Shown: positions 34,729 through 44,869 of the stretch, piece after piece | How the letters are laid out: every line of letters starts with the position of its first letter | How positions within the stretch are numbered: the stretch's first letter is position 1 | Assembly (NCBI RefSeq): GCF_023065955.2 | Contig: NW_026622986.1 | Span: 19,989,848 to 20,053,847 of the forward strand | Source of the DNA: Ursus arctos | Lineage: Eukaryota > Chordata > Mammalia > Carnivora > Ursidae | Length of the DNA stretch: 64,000 nucleotides | Reading direction: 5' to 3' | The notes under the pieces: model-generated | Databases searched by the model: none | Seen by the model: only the letters and a program-made list of their open reading frames with translations | Told to the model about the DNA's origin: nothing | Position numbers and translations under genes: made by a program

Positions 34729-34849
34729 AAGTGTAAAGTATTTCCATTTACATTATCATCACTAGTTGTATCTTTAAAAGTGTTTCCAGTGGTGAAAAGA
34801 GCCCACAATTGAACTGACACTAACTTATTCGGAAGCCCCAAAAATGTCA

Positions 34850-34872
34850 CTTCTCTCTCTCTCTCTCTCTCT
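34850..34872. repeat. (TC)n microsatellite
   Basis: About 11 TC units. Confidence 0.97.
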
Positions 34873-34934
34873 ACTTGTATTTCCACAAGTAAAACGGTGA
34901 TTAAAAACATCTGACTAACCTACTTTTCCTTATA

Positions 34935-35516
34935 TGGTTGCTGTTCCAATTACTACTGCTATATAGCAAACCAAAACTTAGAGACATAAACCAATGATTT
35001 TATTACGCTCACAAATTCTGTAGGTCAGGAATTCAAATATGGCAAAGAGGACTTTGTTGTTTCTGCTCCAAGATGGTTACAGTCTCATCTGGGAAGACTC
35101 GAAGATTAGGGGGTGACTCAGTGGCTCAGAGCTAGAATTTTCTGGAGGCATCTCCACTTACATATTTGGCAATTGAATTCTGGTTGTTGACTAGTAGCTC
35201 TGCCAGACTGTTGGCTGGAAAAACTACAAGTGGCCTCTCCAAGTGTGCTAGTTTTAACTTCCTTGCAACAGCGTAGCTGAGTTCCAGGAGGAAGCATCAA
35301 AAGAGAATCAGAAAGGAACTGTAGCAACTTTTATGATCTAACTTCAAAACTCACATAGCTTCACTTGCATTTATGCAGTCTCAAGTCTTCCAGGCTCAAA
35401 GTGATGTAGATTATAGACCCAACAGCTCAATGGAAGGAATGTCAAATTCACGTTGTAGGAAGAGCATGTAGCTAGGAAATATTGTTCTGGCATTTTGGAA
35501 TATATGATCTGCCACA
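34935..35516 (-). mobile_element. MLT1-like LTR, antisense
   Basis: Starts with TTCCAATTACTACTGCTATA, CAAACCAAAACTTAGAGACA, then CTCACAAATTCTGTAGGTCA and ends GAATATATGATCTGCCACA. Same antisense order as the LTR at 1336-2032. No internal coding region. Confidence 0.7.
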
Positions 35517-35825
35517 GCTGCTTTGATGATCCAAAAGGGTACTAGGAAAGATGCTAAACTGCATCTTTAAAAGTTAGTTTTTGTCTAAATCTTAACCCTT
35601 TGTTAATCTCACAAAATCCTTGAATCATGCATTTCTGTGGTTTTCTCGTAGTTCCTATCGGCATCTTTATACTGTTGTACTGGTTCTTGATGGAAATTCA
35701 AGGAAAAAACTGAAACTCTAATTTTAAAAACAATGGAGACATAAATCACCACTGGAAGTGAAAACAAATATGATTAACTAAACACAGGGAAATCATTAAC
35801 TAAAACAAATACGACAATAAGATAA
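35517..35825. other. Unassigned stretch
   Basis: No recognised feature. Confidence 0.45.
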
Positions 35826-35898
35826 TATTTATCTGCCAAATTAGCTTAAAAATGACAATGTCAGCAAGGACTCTATGCCAACTGCTGGTAGGAGTGGG

Positions 35899-36413
35899 TG
35901 TTATTTATCTATTGATGCGTAACAAAGTATCCTAAAATGTAACAAAACAACAAATATTTATTATTCTACACAATTTCTGAGGGTCAAGAATCAAGTAGTG
36001 GCTTAGCTACTTGGTGGTTCTGGCTCAAGAGTTCCCATAAGGTGACCATCAATTTGCTGGCCAGGGCCAGGGTCATCTGAAGGCTGGGCTAGGCCTGGAG
36101 GATGCTTGAGAGATGGCACATTCATATGATTGTTGGCTAGAGGACTCAGGTCCTTGGGGGCTTTTGGGATGGGGCATCAGGTTCTTGCCACATAAACCTC
36201 CCCTTGGGGCTACTTAAGTGCTTCCATAGTATGGCACCTGGCCCCCTCAGAGCATGCAAGCCAAGAGAGGGCAAGGCAGATACCACAATGTCCTTTCTGA
36301 CGAAACTTCATTTCCACAATATCACATTGGTGTACACAGGTCAACCCTATTCATTAAGGAAGGGACTACCCAAGCGCATAAATATCAGGAGGGTGGTATT
36401 GGAATAATCACCA
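35899..36413 (-). mobile_element. MLT1-like LTR, antisense, inside old L1
   Basis: Starts TGTTATTTATCTATTGATGC, GTAACAAAGTATCCTAAAAT, AATATTTATTATTCTACACA and CATCTGAAGGCTGGGCTAGG. Near the end are AGGGACTACCCAAGCGCATA and TCAGGAGGGTGG. L1 sequence resumes directly at its right edge, which fixes that boundary. Confidence 0.72.
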
Positions 36414-36799
36414 ATAAATTGGTATAACCATATTGGACAAGAAGGTTATAATATGCATCATAATACTTAAAAATGTTCCATAGCACAAAGCTGGCTTTCA
36501 AAGGATATTTGTTGCAGAAATGATTAAATAAGTAAAAAGCCCAGTAGTTCCAGTCCTAGGAATCAACTCTACAGAAATAATAAGGTAGCGATGACAAAGA
36601 TTTATTTATCAAGATGTTTATTAATGCATTATTTGCAACAGGGATGAAGTAGAAATGAACTAAATATCCAAAGAGCAGATTCATCAAATGAATTATATCT
36701 TGGTTTTTTCTCAGTTATTAAAAATTAAATTTTCAAAGAATTTTAATGGAATGTTCCTGATATATTATTAGATGAAAAATGCACAAAGAATAAAAACCA

Positions 36800-36939
36800 G
36801 CCAGTGATGGGTATTAAGGAGGGCACATACTGCATGGTGCACTGGGTGTTATACGCAAATAATGAATCATGGAACATTGCATCAAAAACTGGGGACGTAC
36901 TCTATGGTAACTAATATAACAATAAAAATTATTTTAAAA
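36800..36939 (+). mobile_element. 140-bp L1 3' end, perfect 15-bp TSD
   Basis: GTGATGGGTATTAAGGAGGG, TGCACTGGGTGTTATACGCA, GACGTACTCTATGGTAACTA and A-rich tail: only the last part of a carnivore L1 3' UTR. TSDs AAAGAATAAAAACCA at 36785-36799 and 36940-36954. Confidence 0.95.
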
Positions 36940-37130
36940 AAAAGAATAAAAACCAATAATTAAATATGATCCTGATCAGTTGCATTCATGTATGAATATA
37001 ATACTGGAAGGAATACAACAGAGTTAACAGAAGTTATTTCCAGGTTGCATGTTATAGTTTTTTTTTCTTCCTTCCACTTCTCTATACCTTCAAATTGTCT
37101 ATATTGCACTTATTTTTCTAATCAGAAATA

Positions 37131-37745
37131 TTATATTTTATTCTGATTTATTGCTCTTCTCATGCATTTTTTACTCACCAGCTCATGCGGCCCCACATAA
37201 CCTTGACAATAAGGTCATGGCTAAACTTTTGCACTTTTCTATTGTTAATATTTTAATGTTATGCACATGGAGAAACTATATTCCTATCTTAAGATCTAAA
37301 ATCACTAGAAAGTCGGCAATATATAGCAACTTATCAGGCTATATTTTTGGTTCCTGTAAATCTGGGCCAGTTTTTATTTCTACATCACAAAATTATCTAT
37401 CCTGGAAAATACTGCTATTTAAATCATAGAAATCATTTTTTGAGTAAATATACAATGAATACCATCTGGAGACAAACACATGTTTTGTTTTTTCTTTCTT
37501 TCCTTACACTAGGTAATTCTAGTGACTTTAGACTCTACAAATAATCAGTTTAGCATTTGACTTCAAAGCAATTCTGAAGGTCACTTTGCCTGTTCTATCT
37601 GCCTGTTATAGGGACCCGAAAGTCTTTCACACAGAAAATAAATCCTTTTACAAATGGTTTATTAAAACACATTACCCTTCAGGGAAATGAAATAATTTAA
37701 TTGTATAAGGTAAGACAAGCAAAACTTAAATGACCAACAGAACTT
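37131..37745. other. Unassigned stretch
   Basis: No recognised gene or repeat. Confidence 0.45.
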
Positions 37746-37756
37746 CCAAAGTAAAA

Positions 37757-37966
37757 AAAAAAAAAATTATTTTAGAGAGAGAGCAGAGGGGAAAGGGGAG
37801 CGGGTGGAGGCAGGGAAGGGCACAGGGAGAAGGAGAGAGACTCAAGCAGACACCGTGCCCAGCCTGGAGCCCTTTTGCAGGGCTGGATCTCACGACCCTA
37901 AGATCACAACCTAAGCCAAACCCAAGAGTCAGACGCTCAACCAACTGTGCCACCCACATGCCCCCC
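37757..37966 (-). mobile_element. CAN-SINE, antisense
   Basis: GAGAGAGAGCAGAGGGGAAA, CTCACGACCCTAAGATCACA, ending CAACTGTGCCACCCACATGC then CCCCC. Possible TSD CCAAAGTAAA / CCAAAGCAAA. Its tail side shows an A-run where poly-T is expected. Confidence 0.9.
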
Positions 37967-37979
37967 AAAGCAAATTTTG

Positions 37980-39214
37980 AAAAGTCCTAGAAAGAAAAGG
38001 CTTTTTTTTCTGAAAGACTAGCCTCTTTTGTCAAAAGGCTTTTATATCATTGTCCTCCCTTGCAAATAACCACAAATATAAGAAAGAACTTCAACCTTTG
38101 CACTGGAATATCCAACATATCCCAAATATCTCAATACAACAAGTGAAAAATTCGATTTTCTTAAAAATGAGAGCTATCATATTCCATTACATATTAACAT
38201 GATTAATTTTGTTTTTTCTTTAAAAATTGAAGTCAACCCATTCTTTTGGAAAGAAATAAATGCCTCCTTGGTATACCTTCCTTGTTGACATCAAATATGT
38301 TTCAAACTAAGAACCAAGTTAAAAGGAATAGTTAAGAGAAGACCAAAGAAATGTTCATTTTAAGGTCTTTAATATCTTAACTGTTCCATCATTAAGCTCA
38401 GAACAAGTCCAATCAAATATGACATTAATTAAAATATTCTACACTTCCATTAGTTTTGATTAGTTATTAGTATAAAATTGTTAGCATTTTTATGAAACAC
38501 CTTAAAAATCTATCCCCAAAGAAGGTGCAAACCACATATTTAACAACAGATGCCGAGGGTGAGATTGTCCTCTCTTTAGAAGTACAATGTACCACTCAAA
38601 TAAAGAATAAGAACCAGAGAAGTGATAAAAAATACTTTTCTCCATGGGTCTTTTCTACCTTCAAACATAAGGACTGAGTACTCGTATTTTAGTAAAGCTG
38701 AAGGCAGGCTATTTCTTGGTGAATTAGTAAGTTACCCAAAAGCTTTTTGGTAAATTGCCAACCTCATAAAGGAAAATGTGTGGGTTTTGCTACATAACCC
38801 AAAATCAACCAATCTAACATGTATAGAAGTCTTCCTTTGGGTTCTGCATACGGTATGAATGAACCATTTACATTTTCAATTGCATTTCTGAAAAACACCT
38901 CAAAAAACACATTTATATCCAAAAAATATAAATGTCTATCATTTTAGAGGCATTTGAATAAGCAGATTTAAGATATCTTTACCCTTTGAAGGACAAATCA
39001 AAGAAAGACATTTAAAGATTTATCTCCCATCATTCCATTTTAAACGTGCATTATCTGCCCTCACCTCAAATGACAGACCACGTTGAGTAAACAGCTATTA
39101 AAAGCTAGCAAAGGGACAGAGATGCTGCTGCTTGTCTTCACATGCAATACAGAATTTCCAAATACTATGTAAATTTCTTCATAAATACCACTTTACCCAT
39201 CCCAGTAGCAATGG
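37980..39214. other. Unassigned, repeat-poor stretch
   Basis: About 1.2 kb of AT-rich DNA without a recognised element or gene. Confidence 0.45.
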
Positions 39215-39474
39215 GATTTAGCAGCTAAGAGCACAGACTATGTAGTCATGTTGCCTGGTGGGATCCAGGCTGTTATCACTTAAGAGTTATGTGCCATGGG
39301 GAGGTTACATGACCTCTTGCTCAGTTTCCTCATCTGTAAAAATGGGGCTGATTATAACAGTACATACCGTATAGAGAGTTTCTGCAAGGAGTAAATGAGT
39401 AATATAATAAAAGACTTAGAAACGTGTCTGCCACATCATAACAAATCTGTGTTAGCTATTATTTTTTTCTGATT
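39215..39474 (+). mobile_element. MIR, nearly full length
   Basis: TTAGCAGCTAAGAGCACAGA, CTTAAGAGTTATGTGCCATG, GGTTACATGACCTCTTGCTC, AGTTTCCTCATCTGTAAAAA, GGAGTAAATGAGTAATATAA, then ATCATAACAAATCTGTGTTA. About 260 bp covering tRNA-like, core and L2-like 3' parts. Confidence 0.92.
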
Positions 39475-39597
39475 GTTTCTGCTCTCATTGCCACAACTTT
39501 AATTAATAAAGAATATTTATGTTCCCCCTGATTGCTTCGCCATCCTCCCATCAATCTCTCTCCTTGCCTTCTCTATTCTCCACATCTAATATACTTT

Positions 39598-40040
39598 TTT
39601 AAAATTGAGATATAGTTGAGATACAGCATTATACCAGAATTATATATACAACATAACGATTCAGTGTTTGTATACATTGAAAAATGATCGCCACATTTAA
39701 CCATCTGTCATCATACAACGTTACAACATTTTTTTTCTTGTGATGGGAACATTTAAGATTTACTTTCTTAGCAACTTTCAAATTTGCAATACAGTATTAC
39801 TGACTACAGCCCCCTGGTAGACATTACATCCCCATGACTTATTTATCTTTTTATTTTTATTTATTTATTTTTAGTGGGCTCCACGAATAGTGTAGAGCCC
39901 AACATGGGGCTTGAACTCATGACCCTGAGATCGAGACCTGAGCTGAGACCAAGAATCTGATGCTTAACTGAGCCACCTAGGCACCCATGACTTATTTTAT
40001 AAATGGAAGTTAATACCTCTTGACCTCTTTGTTTTCAAGA
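39598..40040 (-). mobile_element. Old L1 3' end, antisense, split by SINE
   Basis: TTGAGATATAGTTGAGATAC, ACAACATAACGATTCAGTGT, TTTCTTGTGATGGGAACATT, GCAATACAGTATTACTGACT and ATGGAAGTTAATACCTCTTG follow the antisense order of L1 3' UTRs. The SINE at 39845-39986 splits it. Confidence 0.85.
39845..39986 (-). mobile_element. CAN-SINE (older short variant), antisense, in L1
   Basis: TTTATTTTTAGTGGGCTCCA, GAACTCATGACCCTGAGATC, ending CTGAGCCACCTAGGCACCC. TSDs ATGACTTATTT at 39834-39844 and 39987-39997. Confidence 0.94.
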
Positions 40041-40084
40041 AATTAGCAAACAAATATACCTACTCACAAGTGCCCTGCTCAAAT

Positions 40085-40640
40085 AATTTTGTTTTCCAAT
40101 TTTCTCCAGAATAAAGAGTAAATATCTCATCTTCATGCCCTCCCACAATTTGCCCATACCATGATGTGCCAACATTATCTTTCCCTGTCTGCCATTCATG
40201 TGGGTTCAAGGAGACAGGCTCACTATCTTCCTTTAGCCTTCCGAGACTCTCAGCTGTTTCTCCTTTTAGAATGTCTTCCCAAGCACCACTCCGTCTACCG
40301 AGCTCTCATTCTGCAAAGCCATTGAAGTCCCAACCCATTCACAAAAACTTTCTGTCTTACCATGAACCCGCAGTGACGGGACCTGCTATGTTACACATAA
40401 ATACTAAAATTACTTATCCAGGATGCTCACGAGTCCTTTGTCATGCATTACCCCATATTTCAGTATTTCAAGGTATAATTCCTGTGTAAACATAAGGCAA
40501 CCACATACCTAAATTTTAGCATTCCTCCCAAACAATTAGCCTGCTTCTCTGAGGATCAGAACTGTGTTTTACTCATCGTCTATTAGAGCTACAGCCAAGC
40601 ACATAACAAGCACTACATGGAATTGATTTGAATATTTATG
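40085..40640 (+). mobile_element. L2 3' half
   Basis: AATAAAGAGTAAATATCTCA, CATGCCCTCCCACAATTTGC, GTCTTCCCAAGCACCACTCC, then GAGGATCAGAACTGTGTTTT, AGCACATAACAAGCACTAC. Sense L2 ORF2 end and tail, diverged. Confidence 0.75.
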
Positions 40641-40982
40641 ATCCCTGTCTCAGCCGACATTAGCGTATTAGCATATTAGCATCTTGTAACTGACAAAAAA
40701 GAGAGGGGGAAGCTCTGCAGTAAAGCTCATAAAAAAAGTGCACAAAATTCTCAAGTTGATTACCCAATGTTTGTATCTGGGGCAAGAGGAACCTATTAGA
40801 GCAAATGCAGCAACTTTGAGCCCTAACGGCTGTCTTGCTATCCCATAGGGAATTCCTAATGGCCTGCATTTCACCTGGTCGAGGATTCCAATCCCTGCCA
40901 AAGGTGAGAGGCTGTGACTGTTCTAACTCATTGCTGTCAAATGACTAGAGTGTTTGACTTTTTTTCTCTTTCCATTAAGCAG
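40641..40982. other. Unassigned stretch upstream of the exon-like signal
   Basis: No recognised repeat or gene. It ends in a pyrimidine tract TTTTTTTCTCTTTCCATTAA. Confidence 0.4.
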
Positions 40983-41135
40983 GTCATGTTCGGTCGAATG
41001 TATTAGCAGTGTTGGAATTGGGAGGCTGGCACCTCCAGGTTCTGTGTGTGCTCTATCCCCAGATCTGGCAGGACACTGGAGAGACAACCAGGAGAGCCCT
41101 GGTTTCCTAGAACATGTTCAGACTGCACCAAAAAG
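40983..41135 (+). other. Possible 153-bp exon (unproven)
   Basis: Bounded by an acceptor-like TTTCTCTTTCCATTAAGCAG (ending 40982) and a donor-like AAAAG|GTAAAT (41136). The interval is 153 bp, a multiple of three, and one plus-strand frame is open right through it (reading CSVECISSVGIGRLAPPGS early on), entering and leaving in the same phase. I do not recognise the peptide. This could be a non-coding exon, an old pseudogene exon, or chance. Confidence 0.18.
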
Positions 41136-41220
41136 GTAAATGGCCACTACCAGCAAGATTAGTTTTTGTAATTGGGAGATCTATGGTAGAGTTTGTAAAA
41201 AGGATGACTAGATGGGGATC

Positions 41221-42520
41221 TTTTTTTATTTTTTTTATTTTTATTTATTTTTATTAATGATTTTTTATTATATTATGTTAGTCACCATACAGTACATCCC
41301 CGGTTTCCGATGTAAGGCTCGATGATTCATTAGTTGCGTATAACACCCAGTGCACCATGCAATACGTGCCCTCCTTACTACCCATCACCAGTCTATCCCA
41401 TTCCCCCACCCCCCTCCCCTCTGAGGCCCTCAGTTTGTTTCTCATAGTCCATAGTCTCTCATGCTTCATTCCCCCTTCTGATTATCCCCCCTTTCTTTAT
41501 CCCTTTCTTCCCCTACTGATCATCCTAGTTCTTATGTTCCATAGATGAGAGAAATCATATGATAGTTGTCTTTCTCTGCTTGACTTATTTCACTAAGCAT
41601 TATCTCCTCCAGTGCCGTCCATGTTGCAGCAAATGTTGAGAACTCGTTCTTGCTGATAGCTGAGTAATATTCCATTGTATATATGGACCACAACTTCTTA
41701 ATCCAGTCATCTGTTGAAGGGCATCTTGGCTCCTTCCACGATTTAGCTATTGTGGACATTGCTGCTATGAACATTGGGGTGCATATGGCCCTTCTCTTCA
41801 CTACGTCTGTATCTTTGGGGTAAACACCCAGTAGTGCAATGGCTGGATCATAGGGTAGCTCAATTTTTAACTTTTTAAGGGACCTCCACACTGTTTTCCA
41901 GAGTGGCTGTACCAACTTGCATTCCCACCAACAATGTAGGAGGGATCCCCTTTCTCCACATCCTCTCCAACAATTGTTGTTTCTTGCCTTGTCTATTTTT
42001 GCCATTCTAACTGGCGTAAGGTGGTATCTCAGTGTGGTTTTGATTTGAATTTCCCTGATGGCTAATGATTTTGAACATTTTTTCATGTGTCTGTTAGCCA
42101 TTTGTATGTCTTCATTGGAAAAGTGTCTGTTCATATCTTCTGCCCATTTTTTGATTTGTTTATTTGTTTCTCGTGTATTGAGTTTGAGAAGTTCTTTGTA
42201 GATCTTGGATACCAGTCCTTTATCTGTAGTGTCATTTGCAAATATATTCTCCCATTCCGTGGGCTGCCTCTTAATTTTTCTGACTGTTTCCTTGGCTGTG
42301 CAGAAGCTTTTAATCTTGATGAAGTCCCATAAGTTCATTTTATCTTTTGTTTCTCTCGCCTTTGGGGATGTGTCATGAAAAAGGTTGCTTTGGCCGATGT
42401 TGTAGAGGTTGCTGCCTATGTTCTCCTCTAGAATTTTGATGGATTCCTGTCTCACATCTAGGTCTTTCATCCATTTGGAGTTTATTTTTGTGTATGGTGT
42501 GAGATAGTGGTCAAGTTTCA
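41221..42520 (-). mobile_element. Young carnivore L1, minus strand, 5'-truncated (1.3 kb)
   Basis: On the plus strand: poly-T/TTTA, ATTATATTATGTTAGTCACC, CAGTACATCCCCGGTTTCCG, C-rich 3' UTR complement, then ORF2 C-terminal complement to GTGAGATAGTGGTCAAGTTT. The 5' end joins an A-run at 42520. No matching TSD is obvious. It is the largest young L1 piece here and too short to be active. Confidence 0.96.
41532..42520 (-). pseudogene. L1 ORF2 C-terminal remnant (open frame)
   Basis: The last approximately 330 residues of L1 ORF2p are uninterrupted on the minus strand. From the L1 start ([12 protein letters not shown]) it runs through [35 protein letters not shown] and the C-terminal CX3CX7HX4C motif (C206, C210, H218, C223, numbering from the first ATG of the open frame at 42587), ending SLIYGT then stop. 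Full ORF2p is near 1,270 residues; the endonuclease and reverse-transcriptase domains are missing, so it has no retrotransposition activity. The open frame indicates a fairly recent insertion. About 22 N-terminal residues of the frame come from flanking DNA. Confidence 0.93.
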
Positions 42521-42773
42521 AAAAAAAAAAATCATTACTGTAAAATACATTTGTTAAGCCACAGTTGCCATCTGTCTGTCCAGACAACCAATGTATCCAT
42601 ATCCCTTCCTAGAAGGCTTTGGAGCCACCATTCCAATTATATATATTTCAGTAACATATATCAACATTACCCCACTGTACCTCTTTTAACATTTGGTTTC
42701 TCTTCCTCACTACTGTTCTCTGTTTTATTTTCCTACTGGACATTTATAATCCCTTTATATCTTCAATTCCCTT
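42521..42773. other. Unassigned stretch
   Basis: No recognised feature. Confidence 0.45.
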
Positions 42774-42788
42774 TGAAGTCTTAAATGA

Positions 42789-42975
42789 GGGGCGCCTGGG
42801 TGGCTCAGCCAGTTAAGCATCTGCCTTCAGCTCAGGTCATGATCTCAGAGTTCTGGGATCGAGCCCCATGTCGGGCTCCCTGCACCTCAGAAAGACTGCT
42901 TCTCCTTCTACCCCTCACCTGCTCATGCTCTCTCTCTCTCAAATAAATAAATAAAATCTTTAATAAATAAATAAA
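42789..42975 (+). mobile_element. CAN-SINE, perfect 15-bp TSD
   Basis: GGGGCGCCTGGGTGGCTCAG, GTCATGATCTCAGAGTTCTG, tail AAATAAATAAATAAAATCTT. TSDs TGAAGTCTTAAATGA at 42774-42788 and 42976-42990. Confidence 0.98.
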
Positions 42976-42990
42976 TGAAGTCTTAAATGA

Positions 42991-43539
42991 TAACTTATTT
43001 CTGGAACAATCTCTTTCCATCCAGGGAAGACCCAGATGCAACTTGAGGTATGGGACTACGTTTGCCAGCTGGCCATTAGATGGGACTAAGGAGGACACTC
43101 ACTTAAGAGGAGGCAGAAGGAGGCCTGCAGGGTATAAGAGTAGAGCTATGAGTCTCAGAGGAAGGTAAGTAATGCACACCATGTGTGAAGATCTCATCTC
43201 AGTGAGATGTTGACAATCTACGAGGCCTGTAGACCATCGAGTGATGCAGAAGCCAAGAGAGTCACAATAATAAGTCTAACCACTCCAGGAAATGCATGCA
43301 AGGTGATCGAGAGTAGGATTACAGCCCCTTTCTGGACGTGCACCTGGACCTGGAGAGGAACCCCCTAACCCTGCTACCCTGCCAGAACATCAGGTTCAAT
43401 TCCCAATTGGCTGCTCATGCACTGGAGGAAGCACCCACTCCTTCACGGACTAGGACGGGGCAGCAGCCTGGCCACCCACAGCAGACATTCAAGGGGAACC
43501 GCCTGAGGGATGTCCATCCTCAAACACCACCACCAAATT
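42991..43539. other. Unassigned stretch, GC-richer at 43325-43520
   Basis: No repeat or gene recognised. The 43325-43520 part has more G+C and is open in one frame, without known motifs. Confidence 0.4.
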
Positions 43540-43850
43540 TCCTTGTGCCTTTTCTCTGTGCTTTCTTGTGTAAGCTATTTACAATGCCTAGAATTCCAAA
43601 CTGCACTCCTTAAATTAGGAAAACGGCACTTACCTTTTAATGTCAAATGTAACCTTCTCCCTCCACCTCCTGGATTAGATGTCCCTCCTCTGTGCCCCAG
43701 TCATAATCATATTATAATAGAATTCTATAGTTGTCACCTCCACAGACTGAGGGTTCCTTGAGGTCAGAAATTATATATTTTTTTCATCTCTGTGTCTCCA
43801 GAATTGCCTTACTCATGTTGATGAACAAACGAGCAAATACACAAATAAAA
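43540..43850 (+). mobile_element. L2 3' end
   Basis: GTCAAATGTAACCTTCTCCC, TAGATGTCCCTCCTCTGTGC, GACTGAGGGTTCCTTGAGGT, CAGAAATTATAT, CATCTCTGTGTCTCCAGAAT, TTGATGAACAAACGAGC. Sense L2 tail. Confidence 0.8.
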
Positions 43851-44869
43851 GAAAGAAAGGATGAGCGCATTCCTGAGCATTTGTGGTTTTGACAGGGAGA
43901 CAACTGACAATTACTGAACCCTGCTGGCACTGAGGGCTTTGGTGAGTGGGATGAACCGATGGTGTGGCATTACGGAATTCCACCCTCCCGCTGACCTGAA
44001 CAAGAGCCAGACCTGCCTCCAGACAGCAGGGCACACATCAGAAACACAGGGAAGGCACCTGGAAAGATACAAGTGCTGATATCACCTCTCATAATAATAC
44101 TTCTCGAGAACTAAAATTTCTTTCCTTTTCTTCCTGCCTCCAACCAGAGTCAAGGAATGAGTAACTGCACACTGCTGATATTTCTCATTAGGGCATTTTA
44201 CACTGGAATGGACTTCCCTGCTTAGGATAGGGAAATGACTACAACCATATTCTGTATGGCAGAAAGCATGTTATCACCATGAAGATAATAGCAATGCCAC
44301 CTCTAAGGCTAGTGATAAGAAGTTAGCATAAACTTTCCTGAGAGAACTGAGATTAAAGAAAAGAATAGTTACAATATTTCAGGGCAAATCTGTTCCACAA
44401 GAAAGAGGGAAAAAAATCCCACCTCCAGCCTCTATAATCAATGATTTCAAGTGCAGCAATGGTGTTTTATCCTTATCAATGAGTTTATTCTCACACAATG
44501 CATAGGGCTATAGAAAAATGATTGCGTTTTATAAGGAAGAGAGGGAAGATTGCTACCAAAAAGCAAGGTTCTGATTCTTTCTAACTTACTAGTTTGCTCA
44601 AGCGATGTTTCTTAACAATCATGCTTAGGAATGTCTCATCCAACTTCCCAACCCCAGAAAGTATCACCCATTTTATGCTTTCAAATGTCAGCTGTCAGAC
44701 CATATAAGAGAAATTAACAAGTCTAGCAATACTGTCAAGCCTAAACAATAGAAATTAATTAATGATGTTATTAGACCTTATTATTTGCATATATTCATTT
44801 TTCCATGAATGAAGAGATAAATTTTTTTAAGTCTAGTATTATAAATTAGGACATAAAGAATGAATAGCA
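43851..44869. other. Unassigned stretch (about 1 kb)
   Basis: No recognised gene or repeat. Confidence 0.45.

Larger units (their letters stand above)
35826..37130 (+). mobile_element. Old L1 3' end carrying two later insertions
   Basis: Pieces: 35826-35898 (ATCTGCCAAATTAGC, ACTGCTGGTAGGAGTGGG), 36414-36799 (ATAAATTGGTATAACCATAT, CCAGTAGTTCCAGTCCTAGG, TATTTGCAACAGGGATGAAG) and 36940-37130 (3' end with TTTTCTAATCAGAAATAT). Together they read as one old L1 ORF2 end plus 3' UTR. An LTR (35899-36413) and a young L1 (36800-36939) interrupt it. Confidence 0.7.

Noticed and set aside
41532..42587. Longest open frame (351 codons, minus strand) as a host gene
   Set aside because: It is the C-terminal third of L1 ORF2 inside a 5'-truncated L1 plus about 22 codons of flank.
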